The notes under the pieces: generated by a model
The model's input: the letters and a program-made list of their open reading frames with translations, nothing else
Told to the model about the DNA's origin: nothing
Database searches by the model: none
Shown: piece after piece, positions 19,996-30,032 of the stretch
How the letters are laid out: each line of letters opens with the position of its first letter
Numbering within the stretch: position 1 is the stretch's first letter
NCBI GenBank assembly: GCA_017607445.1
Contig: JAEVHH010000003.1
Coordinates: 3,100,001-3,164,000 of the forward strand
DNA from: Histoplasma ohiense
Lineage: Eukaryota; Ascomycota; Eurotiomycetes; Onygenales; Ajellomycetaceae
DNA: 64,000 bases
Reading direction: 5' to 3'
Translations under genes and position numbers: made by a program

Positions 19996-22419
19996 TTGTT
20001 CTCAAATCTTTTGAAATATGGGTATCACCCTAAGTGCTGGAGGCATGCTGTTGGAGTTATTCTTTCAAAACCCAATAGAAAACCAACTATTCCTAAATCT
20101 TATAGAGTGATATCTCTGCTGAATTGCCTGGGAAAAATTCTGGAAAAGATAATTGCAACTAGATTGTCTTTTCTATCTGCTACTACTGATCTATTATATG
20201 ATGATCAGATGGGAAGTAGAAAGCAAAACTCAGCAATTGATGCAGTTCTCTCTGTAGTTCATGATATTCAACTTGCAAAGAATGAAAAAATGGTTACAAC
20301 TGCAATGTTTATTGATATAAAAGGTGCATTTGATTGTGTTTCACTTTCTCAAATGATCAATACTTTGATAGAACTGAGAATGTCAAAGTCTCTCATTAAA
20401 TGGGTTATCTGTTTCATGTCAAAAAGAACTATTCAGTTGCTTTTTGATGGAATGAGACAAGATATAACAGATATTGAGATAGGAGTTCCTCAGGGTTCCC
20501 CAGTCTCACCCATTTTGTTTGCTATATTTATCAAGTTTCTATTTATTGATAGACAAATGGCAATTATGGTGAGAACTCCAAGCTATGTGGATGATTTAGG
20601 CCTAGTTGTAAGCTCAGAATCAATTGTGAATAACTGCAATTTGATTGAGCAAGCAGCAACTGAAATGATTGAAAAAGCAAAATCAAAAAACATTGTTTTT
20701 GATATGAACAAAACTGAATTAATTCATTTTTATCCAAATTTCAGAGAAAAAGATACTGAAGTTAAGCTTTTAAGTCATTCAGTTAAACCTAAAAACTCAG
20801 TTAGATGGCTTGGTGTCTGGTTAGATTCTCAATTGAATTTTAAATCTCATGTGCAAATAAAAACTGCAAATGCTGAAAGAATTTTAAACAGTATATTGAG
20901 ACTTTCAAATACTGAAAGAGGTCTGACATTTCAAGCAATGAGACAATTATATATTGCCTGTGTGACCTCTGTTTCAGATTATGCAGTTCAGGTGTGGTGG
21001 AGAGGTCAAAAACACTTTATAGAAAGGTTTCAAAAACTTCAAAACTCAGCTTTAAGAAAGATTCTAGGAGTATTCAAAACTACTCCAATTAAAGCTATGG
21101 AAATTGAAGCCTCTATTTCTCCACCACAAGTGAGATTTGATAAAATCTGTATGAATTATGCTCTCAGACTTATGAAGCTATATTCACATCATTCTATTAG
21201 AAAGAGAGTTTCAAGTTCTTTTCCAAATGAGTCAAATGGATTAGAATTAGATTGGGAACTTTATCTTGATTGGAATGAGACTGATTTATCTGAAAATTCA
21301 AGTTCTGTACAAAGAAGAAGGATACCATCTCAGTTATTTAGAATTTGCTCAATGATTAAGAACTGTTTCTCTAGTTTAAATGTAGAGAGAGTAGCTATTG
21401 AAAATCTCTCTCCTTGGAAGAAAAGTCTTGATAATCTTGTTGATTTAAACATTAGTCAACTTTCAAAAGAAGAACAGACTCAAGAACATTTAAAGCTTTT
21501 GAAACAAGTGAAAAATAAAGCAATTCTTATATACACTGATGGCTCAAAATGTGAGAAAACAGGCAATCTTGGAGCTGGAATAGCATATTCAGAAAATGAT
21601 AAAAACTATATTCTTGATTCTTGGCAAATTGGAAAAGAGTCAGAAGTTTTTAATGCTGAATTATTTGCAATTTCAAGAGCTTTCAAATTGATTGAAATGA
21701 AGATTGAACAATGGAAAAGATTTGAGCATATTTGGATATTCTCTGATAGTCAAGCAGGGCTTAAAAGACTTCAAAGTAATAAAATCAGCAGTGGACAGTC
21801 AATGCTAGAGCTGATTTTGAAAAGTCTTCAAAATATTCAAAGAAAAATCTCACTCAATTGTTCTATTCATCTTCACTGGGTGCCTGCTCACATGGGTATA
21901 TATGGCAATGAAATGGCTGATAAAGCTGCAAAAAGAGCCACTGAGTTAGAAGTCTGCTGTCAAAGAATTGTAACATGGTCTTTTATTAAAAGAAGAATAA
22001 GAGAATTATGTTTACAAAAATGGCAAGATGTCTGGTTCATGCAAAGAAAAAGTGTGCATTATTCCAGATTTGAAACTAAGCCAAAGTGGAAGACTTGCTC
22101 AATAAAGTGTAAGAAGAAACTTTTTGCTACAATAATGCAGCTAAAGCTTGGACATGGACATTTCAAATCATATTTAGCAAAGTTTAAAGATGATTTAAAT
22201 GATCTATGTTCAGATTGTCAGTTATATGAAAATCCAGAGCATCTTCTGTTACTTTGTACAAAGTATTCAGAACTAAGATTGAGACTGAGAGAGAAGTATC
22301 AACTGAATCAGTTAAATTTGAGTTTGTTATTCAATACAAAAGCTGGAAATATATTCTTAATTGAATATTTAAATGAGTCAAATGTTGCTACAAGAGCTTG
22401 TTTGAATAGTGTCACTTGA
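19996..22419 (+). CDS. LT2 ORF2 (5'-truncated): RT, RNase H, zinc finger
   Basis: 807 codons are open, with no true start codon because the 5' end is missing; the first element base is 19996. RT motifs: IDIKGAFD (residues 106-113), GVPQGSPVSPILF (163-175), YVDD (197-200). RNase H: IYTDGSK near 513, NAELFAISRAF near 555, SDSQAG near 585, HWVPAHMG near 629. The terminal finger CX2CX7HX4C lies near 737-755. The enzyme would copy LINE RNA at a nicked target and degrade RNA in the hybrid. The endonuclease and the RT fingers are absent. Arg is written with AGA and AGG only. The domain order fits the Tad1 clade. Confidence 0.9.
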   Translation: MFSNLLKYGYHPKCWRHAVGVILSKPNRKPTIPKSYRVISLLNCLGKILEKIIATRLSFLSATTDLLYDDQMGSRKQNSAIDAVLSVVHDIQLAKNEKMVTTAMFIDIKGAFDCVSLSQMINTLIELRMSKSLIKWVICFMSKRTIQLLFDGMRQDITDIEIGVPQGSPVSPILFAIFIKFLFIDRQMAIMVRTPSYVDDLGLVVSSESIVNNCNLIEQAATEMIEKAKSKNIVFDMNKTELIHFYPNFREKDTEVKLLSHSVKPKNSVRWLGVWLDSQLNFKSHVQIKTANAERILNSILRLSNTERGLTFQAMRQLYIACVTSVSDYAVQVWWRGQKHFIERFQKLQNSALRKILGVFKTTPIKAMEIEASISPPQVRFDKICMNYALRLMKLYSHHSIRKRVSSSFPNESNGLELDWELYLDWNETDLSENSSSVQRRRIPSQLFRICSMIKNCFSSLNVERVAIENLSPWKKSLDNLVDLNISQLSKEEQTQEHLKLLKQVKNKAILIYTDGSKCEKTGNLGAGIAYSENDKNYILDSWQIGKESEVFNAELFAISRAFKLIEMKIEQWKRFEHIWIFSDSQAGLKRLQSNKISSGQSMLELILKSLQNIQRKISLNCSIHLHWVPAHMGIYGNEMADKAAKRATELEVCCQRIVTWSFIKRRIRELCLQKWQDVWFMQRKSVHYSRFETKPKWKTCSIKCKKKLFATIMQLKLGHGHFKSYLAKFKDDLNDLCSDCQLYENPEHLLLLCTKYSELRLRLREKYQLNQLNLSLLFNTKAGNIFLIEYLNESNVATRACLNSVT

Positions 22420-22829
22420 TGATATTTAGATCAGTTGTTTTTGTTTATTTTATTTTGATCTTTTCTTTAACTTTGTTTATTGTTAATTTTCATTTGTTTC
22501 AAGCAGTTTGTTTCATTATTTGTTGATAATAGTCATTGCAAATGTTTTTTCTTTTCTGTTGATTTTTAATAGCTGCTGTCTTTTATAATATTTATTTCCT
22601 TTGTTTTGAAGTTGAGTTGTGCTAACTCATTGACATTCATTTGATTTTATTTTTGGATTGAATAGTTTGAATAGTTGTTTGATTCTGGGCTGGAATTCTG
22701 TCAATGCATGTGTCAAATTGTTTTTGTATATTAGAATATTCTTGATTTGAAAAATCCTGAAGTATTTCAGGTAGATGTCATAGTCACTGACTGTATACAT
22801 CTATAATTGAAGAATAATAATAATAATAA
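19996..22829 (+). mobile_element. LT2: 5'-truncated LINE, best-preserved copy
   Basis: 2,834 bp between the two copies of a 15-bp duplication (19981-19995 and 22830-22844), ending in (TAA)n. This is the signature of target-primed reverse transcription with early stop. The body starts inside the RT domain, so it was dead on arrival. The 3' UTR is 22420-22829. I found no CG dinucleotide in it. It is probably one of the youngest insertions here. Confidence 0.95.
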
Positions 22830-22844
22830 TTCATTGTTCTTCAA

Positions 22845-23180
22845 GCAAGGGTTCTTGAGCTCAGAACTGATTGATGTGTATACAGAGTTTATCTGATTGC
22901 ATAGAACTTTCTATAATTGCAGAGTTGATTAATCAATGCTCTCAGTATTTCCATCTGTCATCTAAGTCATCAGATGGTATATCTTGTTCTCAGCAGAACA
23001 GAGCATTCACAAGAGTGTTCTCTACTTCAGATCAATAACAAATTGTGAATGAAAAACAGCTAAGAAACAATGACTAACATATATGCCTCTCAGTGAGCTT
23101 ATGAGTGGTTGTGAAGTATTTTAAGTTCTTATGATCAGTAACAATCTCAAACTTCTCGACACTCATAAGTTCAGACTCTC
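22845..23180 (-). pseudogene. pol: Gy3 pol, end of RNase H
   Basis: Gy3 resumes after the LT2 duplication with the region between RNase H and integrase. It stops at CTCTC (23176-23180), where the Gy4 LTR starts. The remaining RT, protease and gag of Gy3 are not found anywhere to the right. Confidence 0.8.
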
Positions 23181-23650
23181 TGTAACGGGCGTACTTCAAT
23201 TAATGATTTGATACTATCCTAATTACAGATTACGAATTGATTAAGAAAAGAAAGAGAAAAGAAATCAGAAGAAAAGGTCATACAAAGAGAGTTCTTATAG
23301 AGGGAAGTTCAGAGCAGAAGAATATCAGAAGCTGCTTCACAGTGAAGTGCAGAGTGAAAGAACATTAAAAGCTACACAGAAGAATTGTTAAAAACTACAT
23401 GAGCACAGAATACAGAATGAGAGAACATTAGAAGCTACACAGAAAAATTGTTAAAGACTACACAAGTGTGAAGCACAGAGCAGAAGAACATTAAGAGCTA
23501 TATGAAAGAATCATTAGAAACTACATGAGTACAGAGCACAGAGTGAAAGAACATCAAAAATTATATGAGATCACAACAGTCAGAAATGAGTGAATGCAGA
23601 AGAGGAGTTGATTGCATAAGTTAATTACTAACAGATACTAATCTGTCACA
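23181..23650 (-). repeat. Gy4 3' LTR (470 bp, three units)
   Basis: The shortest LTR in the window, with three 63-bp units. It keeps CG at TAACGGGCGTAC and in ATTACGAATTG, the ancestral form of the self-priming element. Its partner at 62577-63173 is 597 bp, a mismatch of two units. Confidence 0.9.
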
Positions 23651-24468
23651 TTATCCCCCTCTATCAGAGTGAGTGAGAACTCATAGATGTCAAGAGTGAC
23701 AGTGTTCATCAAGATGAATATGAATTCTCAGATCAGATGATTGTATTCTACTCATTTGACAAGATATTTACAGTGGTGGTGATTGATTCTATTGTCAAGA
23801 ATTGCTTTGATTTCCCACTCAAGTTCATTGTCTTCTTCTATAATAGCAGATGACTGTCAATTGAAGATTCTCTGTGAGAGAAATGAATTCTCAGCTGTGG
23901 ATTGAAGCAGGTTTGTATGAAAGATGTTGTGGATGTCAGATGAGATGTCAAATCAATAATTGTGTGTGTCTAGCACTTTCTTCACTGTATACTTGATGTG
24001 ATGATAATTTAGTATATACAAGAGATGATTCATTTTTATGTTCTTGAGATTCAGTCAGACTTTGTCTTCTATATAATATTGAGTTGCAGAACTTCTTCTG
24101 ATGTTTATTTGATTTTTATAATTTTGCTGAGCACTGATCATTGAGACTTCTGCTCATTTATGAGCTTTCTTCAGCTTGCTCACAATGTTCTCTGCTGTCT
24201 GTATAAGACTGTGAGTGTATGTGATTTCTCAGAGAGTCTCAGAGAAGTTCAGAATCTCTAAGTTGTATTCATATAGAAGAAAGAATGAGCTTACATCTGT
24301 TGTGATGAAATCTCAACTGTTAATCATAATCTCAGTGTGTGACAGCAGATTGCTTCAGTTGTCTTGTGTGTAATTACAGAACTTATGAAGAATGTTTTTT
24401 ACTGTTTATATCATTCTCTCAGTAGCTTCATCAGTCTCTGAGTGATATACTGTTGATAACTTTCATTC
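23638..24468 (-). pseudogene. pol: Gy4 pol, chromodomain and integrase C-terminus
   Basis: The stop lies in the LTR (23638-23640). Alignment to Gy1 identifies the chromodomain (about 23670-23830) and the integrase C-terminal half. Stops are frequent. The frame continues at 58381 beyond Gy5. Confidence 0.8.
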
Positions 24469-25191
24469 TGTGACAGGTTAGCATCTGTTAGTAATTAACT
24501 TACGCAATCAACTCCCCTTCTGCACCCACTCATTTCTGGCTGTTGTGATCTCATGTAACTCTTGATGTTCTTCTGCTCTGTGCTCCGCATTTGTATAGTT
24601 TCTAATGATTCTTTCATGTAGCTCTTAATGTTCTTCTGCTCTATACTCTGTGCTTGTGTAGTCTTTAATGATTCTTCTGTGTAGCTTCTAATATTCTTCT
24701 GCTTCATGTTCTGTGCTCATATAGTCTCTAACAATTCTTCTGTGTAGCTCTCAATGATTCCTCCATCTCATGCTCCGCGCTTGTATAGTTTCTAATGATT
24801 TTTCTATGTAGCTCTTAATGTTCTTCTGCTCTGTGCTCTGTGTTTGTGTAGTCTCTAATGATTCTTCTGTGTAGCTTCTAATGTTCTTCTGCTTCATGTT
24901 CTGTGCTTATGTAGTCTCTAACAATTCTTCTGTGTAGCTCTCAATGATTCCCTCATCTCATGCTCTGCACTTGTGTAGTTTCTAATGATTCTTACATGTA
25001 TTTCTTAATGTTCTTCCACTCTGCACTCCACTGTGGAGCAGCTTCTGATATTCTTTCATCTTGAACTTTTCTCTATAAGAATCTTCTTTGTATGATCTTT
25101 TCTTCTGATTTCTTTTCTCTTTCTTTTCTTAATCAATTCATAATCTGTATTAGAATAGTGCTAGATTGTTAATTGAAGTATATCTATTATA
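24469..25191 (+). repeat. Gy5 5' LTR (723 bp, seven units)
   Basis: The longest LTR. A 190-bp block of three 63-bp units (about 24595-24785) is repeated (about 24786-24975) with small changes. The mate at 57843-58375 is 533 bp with four units. Confidence 0.9.
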
Positions 25192-25548
25192 TTATGAATT
25201 GATTCTTCTGTGTTTAAGGTCTGAGTGTCTTGTTATTAGTTCTTACATCTGAGTGTATTGTTATCAGTTCTTACATCTAAGTGTGTTGTTTACAGATCTG
25301 AGTGTCTAGTTGTTATAAGAGATTTCTTGTGGATCTGAGTGCTCTTATTGTTAGTTATATAGACTGTTGTATCTAAGTGTCTGAAATACAATTGACTGTG
25401 TTCTACAAGGTCTGAGTGTCTATGAACTGTAATGCTGTGAATAGTGTTCATGAAGAAGCTTGATCAAGCTTAGTGCTGCAGCACTGTGAATAGTGTCTGT
25501 GAGAGAACTGAGTGTCTACAAGTATTTCTTTTTTTTTATTATTATTAT
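25192..25548 (+). other. Gy5 leader with perfect self-priming site
   Basis: 25192-25204 (TTATGAATTGATT) is the exact complement of 25131-25143 in the LTR. The palindromes AAGCTTGATCAAGCTT (25456-25471) and AGTGCTGCAGCACT (25472-25485) lie back to back. No gene is seen. Confidence 0.75.
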
Positions 25549-26187
25549 ATGTCTCTAGATATTGAAATGAACTATGAATAATTCTATAAACACCCACTGC
25601 ATCTGAACACAGCAGATGACAACTTAGATCTACAAAGCATTCTTCAGCAGCAGACACTACAGATGACTGAATTGCAATGATGATTTGCTGAGATGAGCAC
25701 TTCTGTGTTCACTGTTTCTTCTATACTCATGTCTCATGAAAAGCTCTCAAGAGAAAAGCTTTCAATTCTTGACAAATATGAGGGAGATCTAGCACTCTAT
25801 CTTATGTGGAAGTCAAAAGTGAATGTCAAATTGAACATTGATGGACAAGCAATAGACTTGCTATTCAATCAAGTGTGGTATATTCATAGCAGATTGAATG
25901 GTGACATGTTAGCAAAATTTCAATTCTGAATGAGTCATTGTCAGAATCATCAGTGTATGTCAGAGCTAGTCTTTCAACAACTCAACTCCCTCTTTCTTGA
26001 TTCTATACTTCAAGTCAAGGTGTTGAACTGACTTAATCAGATTTGTCAGATGAATGTTGTGTTGACAACTTATCTTTCTGAATTTGATTGCAAGCTTCTA
26101 GAAGCAGATGGGCAAGACTGAGATGACACTATTAAAATCAATATATTGTTCAAGAATTTGAACTTTCAATTGCATAACTGAAGTGTA
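25549..26187 (+). pseudogene. gag: Gy5 gag, N-terminal part
   Basis: The ATG is at 25549. 639 bp lie before LC1; with 53831-54223 this is 1,032 bp, the family length. The capsid-like region has TGA codons at Arg and Trp positions. The stretch 25693-25929 is open. Confidence 0.85.
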
Positions 26188-27376
26188 TTTGTTTGTTTGT
26201 TTGTATTGATTTAATGTTCTGGAGAAAACACGGGCAGTACCTGTGTTTCAGAAGCCTTCTGAAGGGCATGGAGACATGCTACACTGAAGAGATTTCTATA
26301 TACACAGAGAGAAAGAAAACAGAATCCAGATGGCAACTCTTGAGAAGACTCAGCTCATTGAAAAGGATTTTACTGAGCTGCACATTCACTTCTGACTCAA
26401 TGTATGGCCATTCATGGTGGAGCTATAGTGTGGTTCCCGAGGGAAACTGCTGCTGCCATGTCTGGAAGGCTTTACAGTGAATGGAGAGAGATAACTTTCT
26501 CAGTTGATTCAAGAACTGTCTGTACTTCTAACAGCAGAAAAAAAACAGATGAGATAGACAAAAGAAAAGAGAAAAAATGAGTGTTCTGAAAAGAAAAATA
26601 AAGAAAAGAGTGAAGAAAAGACTGTGCCCTCTGTGACATCTTGCAGTCACATGATTCAGCACAAACTCAGAGAGAGAGAGAGAAGAGAGCACTGAAGAAG
26701 ATTGTGAGAAGAAAGAAATGAAGAGAGACAGAAAGAGCAGTGAGAAGAGAGAAGAAAAGTGCATATCTACAGCTGAGAGCATATCAACTGAGTCAATATA
26801 CAGACTGTACTGATTACACCACAGCTAGTTGAAACAGATGAGCTCATCATACTGATTTAATCATTTGCATCAGTTGAACTGATTGAACTGATTGAACTGA
26901 TTGTACTGATTGAACCAGTTGAATCAATTGTACTGATTGAACTGGTTGAATCAATTGTATTATTTGTATTGATTGAACTGATTGAGTTGATTGTATCAAT
27001 TGAATCGATTGTACTGTTTGTACTGATTGCATTGATTGAATCTATTGTACTGATTGAATCAGTTGTACTGAATGTTGTGCTATCTGTACTGCCTGTATAG
27101 GCTTGGAACTGCTGTGGGGGGCTGTCAGATGATGTGTGCTCAAACAGCTGTGTTATCTCATACAGTACTGTGTGTAGAACTGTGTGCAGCCAAGCAGTTC
27201 TACAAAGTCTGTAGAGATCAGAGACTCTAGATAGACAACAGCTGTCATTCAGTTGTATGACTGTGCTGCTGATCTCTTGAATCAGTGAGAGAAGTGTCTC
27301 TGTGAGTGTCAACAGAGCATCAAATATTCTGAGCTCTTATTGTGTCCACAGATATAGATGAGCCTCACATCTGCAT
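26188..27376 (-). mobile_element. LC1: second LINE family, 3' end piece
   Basis: It starts with four TTTG repeats (26188-26203), the (CAAA)n tail of a minus-strand LINE. A 3' UTR of about 640 bp follows, with a GA-rich run near 26670, then the ORF2 C-terminus. It keeps some CG near the tail (CACGGGC, CCCGAGG). It is cut at TGCAT (27372-27376) by the TRIM. LC1 pieces total 6,676 bp. Confidence 0.9.
26847..27376 (-). pseudogene. LC1 ORF2 C-terminus with IQ-rich tail
   Basis: After the zinc finger (CVCGHNKSSEYLMLC) the frame runs into a tail of (I/V/L)-Q-(S/L/T) tripeptides coded by a 9-bp minisatellite (about 26870-27090). It ends near 26847. LC2 has the same tail at 35640-35929. A second frame through the same repeats is also open and would give a Ser/Thr/Ile/Asp-rich peptide; I take the Gln-rich frame because it continues the RT and RNase H frame in LC2. 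Confidence 0.7.
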
Positions 27377-27644
27377 TGTAATGCACTCGTTTATTATTTC
27401 CTTATTATCTTCGCTTATTCTTACCTCTTTCTATTATACTCTCGCTACCACTATTTCTATATGTATATATATATTGATGTATGTATTTCGCACATCTTCT
27501 TTCTCTTTCTTTTCTTCCTTAGCAATTAGCTACACTACACTACGTTATGCTACTATATTACACTCTACAATATATTACTATTATCTCCGTTATGCTATAA
27601 ACTATCTTCTACTGTTACTCTTCACACTGTCACTACACCTCACA
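27377..27644 (+). repeat. TRIM left LTR (268 bp)
   Basis: It keeps six CG. It differs from the right LTR at eight sites (ten bases); at seven of them one or both copies show a CG changed to TG or CA, and the eighth is CC against TC. Confidence 0.95.
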
Positions 27645-27952
27645 GTAGTGGGAACAAGAAATCGCAGCAGAAGGGGCAAGGAGCTTTGATGATGGTCAAG
27701 TTAAAAGAGAAGAGAAATCTTCAAGGGGAAAGAAATTCTTTTTGCTTCTCTGCACGCAACCCCTAGCAACCAAAGAATCCATCAATTCCACCTCATTAGG
27801 AAATCAATAACAACACGTATACAAGCTATCTAGGGGACGCGATCGATATACTGCTATCAACAAGCAGAACTTACAATACAGAAATGCAATTATCTACTAG
27901 CAAGCAATCTATACAATCACTGAGAGCAGCTCTTATAAAAAAGAGGGGCAAT

Positions 27953-28220
27953 TGTAATGCACTTGTTTATTATTTTCTTATTATCTTCACTTATTCTTAC
28001 CTCTTTCTATTATACTCTCACTACCACTATTTCTATATGTATATATATATTGATGTATGTATTTCGCACATCTTCTTTCTCTTTCTTTTCTTCCTTAGCA
28101 ATTAGCTACACTACACTATGTTACACTACTATATTACACTCTACAATATATTACTATTATCTCTGTTACACTATAAACTATCTTCTACTGTTACTCTTCA
28201 CACTGTCACTACACCTCACA
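27953..28220 (+). repeat. TRIM right LTR (268 bp)
   Basis: Same length as the left LTR, with only one CG left (TTTCGCAC). Its end is followed by TGCAT. Confidence 0.95.
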
Positions 28221-28225
28221 TGCAT

Positions 28226-29886
28226 GCTGAAAGCATCTGTGGTATCAGAAAAAGTTCTCATGAAAGAAGTGAAGTGTGAGTCAGCAGTGAAGAACATGCT
28301 GTGATATGATGAGCTCTGAAGAGATCTTCATTTAATATTTCACAGTCAGTCTGCTGAATCTTCAGCTCTGATATCAGTCAGAGAGTTTTTCATAGACTCT
28401 GCTTCATCACTCTCACTCTGTCTCTTGACTGAGCTGCTTGATCACTGTGCAAACCCCACTGACTGTGGGCATGATCTCAAGTTCATAGACTGAGACTGTA
28501 GTAGATGAGATCACTCACTTAGTCAGACAGTCTGCTTTCTCATTGCTCTCTATTTTCATATACTCAGAGATCTATTTCAGACTTATATTATGTTGTCTGA
28601 GAAGCTTGTGGCAGCAGCTGTAGACTCAGTTCAAGAAGACTGCTGCACTGTCTCATATATCTTAGATGACTGAGATGTTATCAAGACAGAGTCAGATCTG
28701 AGAATTGATGCTATCATCTATAACACAGAGTAGAAACTTCATCACACACTCTAATGCATGACAGATGTCAACTGTCTCAGTGTTGAAGATATATGATATA
28801 GAGCTCAGTGCAGCTGAGAAGCTGATCAGCTGTTTATTTCTCTGATAGACTATAAAATCATAATCAATCTGTCTGTTGTTGTCAAGAATCTGTTCTGATT
28901 CATCTGAGAAAATATATAGATCTATTGAAGATTGACTTTCTTATTATTTTTTGAATATCTGAGCAGTATTTTTTTTATCTACATTCTCTGTGGAGTCTGT
29001 TCTACACTTCTCTGAGTAGTGTGGAATGATAAGTGTGAATCTATTGATTGTAGATAGCAGTGTCTTCAATCTCTGAATCTTGATCTTTGAATACTGCTGA
29101 GTTTCAGTCTCTCTTTCATATGTGATCATTGAAGAAGCTATCTGTGAAGTCAGTGAGTGTCTCTCATTCATCATCTGAAGCTTTGTCATAAAACATATTT
29201 TGATTTTCTTCAGAGCTACTATTGCTGATGAGAGCTCAGCATTCTAATATAGAGTTGCAATGAATGTTGTACAGAAAACTGAAAGGATTTCTCTGACTGT
29301 TATGATAAGCATCTTTTCAACTGTTCTTATATATTATTTCAGACAGAAGCTGATCTTCTCACTTCTGTCTGTGTGTCTTGCTGACTGCATGCAGCCACTG
29401 TACCAGGTCTCTGTGCTATAGAGCAGTAAGAGAATCATACAGATAGTGATTATCTTTCACAGAATATCTGTTGAAAACTCATCTCTGATCTTTTCTAGAC
29501 TTTGAATATATTGAGCCACAGCTCTTGTCTTCTTTGCTCAGACAGAGATATATGATCTTCAAATGAGTCTTCTGTCAAAGTATACACTCAGTCAGTGAAA
29601 TACTGATTTCTATTCAGCTGAAGCAGTGACAGAGTGTATGATCAGATTCTCTGACACAATCACTGACAGTGTTTTATTGTGTTGCTTTCTTATGAGATGA
29701 ATCATCTCAAGTTTTTCTGATGCAAAGATCATTTTGTTTGTCTCTTCTCATCTCAGAATACTCTGTATATCATGGCTGAGAAGAATAGCATTGCTGTCAA
29801 GTAAGTATATAGTCTGTCAAGTATTCAGATCATCTGTATAGTCAAAGCACAATTCTGAGTTCTGCCACAGCAGCTCTGTCAGATAC
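28226..29886 (-). pseudogene. LC1 ORF2 piece: RT end and RNase H
   Basis: It continues LC1 after the TRIM and covers the part of ORF2 from just after the RT YADD box through the RNase H domain, by alignment to LC2 33,720-35,380. Stops and shifts are frequent. It is interrupted at AGCTCTGTCAGATAC (29872-29886) by LC2; the same 15 bases recur at 36588-36602. Confidence 0.8.
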
Positions 29887-30032
29887 ATCCTTACAACTAC
29901 TCATGAACATAGAGGTACATTTGAATTTTTCCATTTTCTAACTGTTTTTTGTATAATTTTAACCCTTCAACCTGTTCAACATCATCACACATCCTCTGTG
30001 ATTACTCTACATGTGTGTACTGCACAGATTGA

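Larger units (their letters stand above)
23181..24468 (-). mobile_element. Gy4: left part (3' LTR and integrase end)
   Basis: It holds an LTR and the start of the internal region as far as the integrase core. It is then split by Gy5 (CATTC at 24464-24468 and 58376-58380) and continues at 58381. Confidence 0.9.
24469..26187 (+). mobile_element. Gy5: 5' part (LTR, leader, gag start)
   Basis: Chromovirus inserted in the Gy4 integrase gene with the duplication CATTC (24464-24468, 58376-58380). It is split in gag by LC1, with the 14-bp duplication ATAACTGAAGTGTA at 26174-26187 and 53817-53830. The pieces total 6,264 bp, which is Gy2 plus 190 bp. Confidence 0.95.
27377..28220 (+). mobile_element. 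TRIM-like non-autonomous LTR element (844 bp)
   Basis: Two 268-bp LTRs (27377-27644 and 27953-28220), each TGTAATGCAC to CACCTCACA, flank a 308-bp centre. The target duplication is TGCAT (27372-27376 and 28221-28225), inside LC1. A possible tRNA primer site with TGG starts at 27649, and a polypurine tract AAAAAAGAGGGG ends just before the second LTR. The centre has no coding frame for a retroelement protein. It would have to use proteins of another element; which one is unknown. It differs in sequence from Gy. Confidence 0.9.

Noticed and set aside
26193..26480. 95-codon open frame on the plus strand next to the LC1 tail.
   Set aside because: It is antisense to the LC1 3' UTR and is not kept in LC2.
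27342..27689. 115-codon frame across the TRIM left LTR, and its near copy at 27957-28304.
   Set aside because: They are the two LTRs read in the same frame; no protein similarity, and they run out of the LTR into unrelated sequence.
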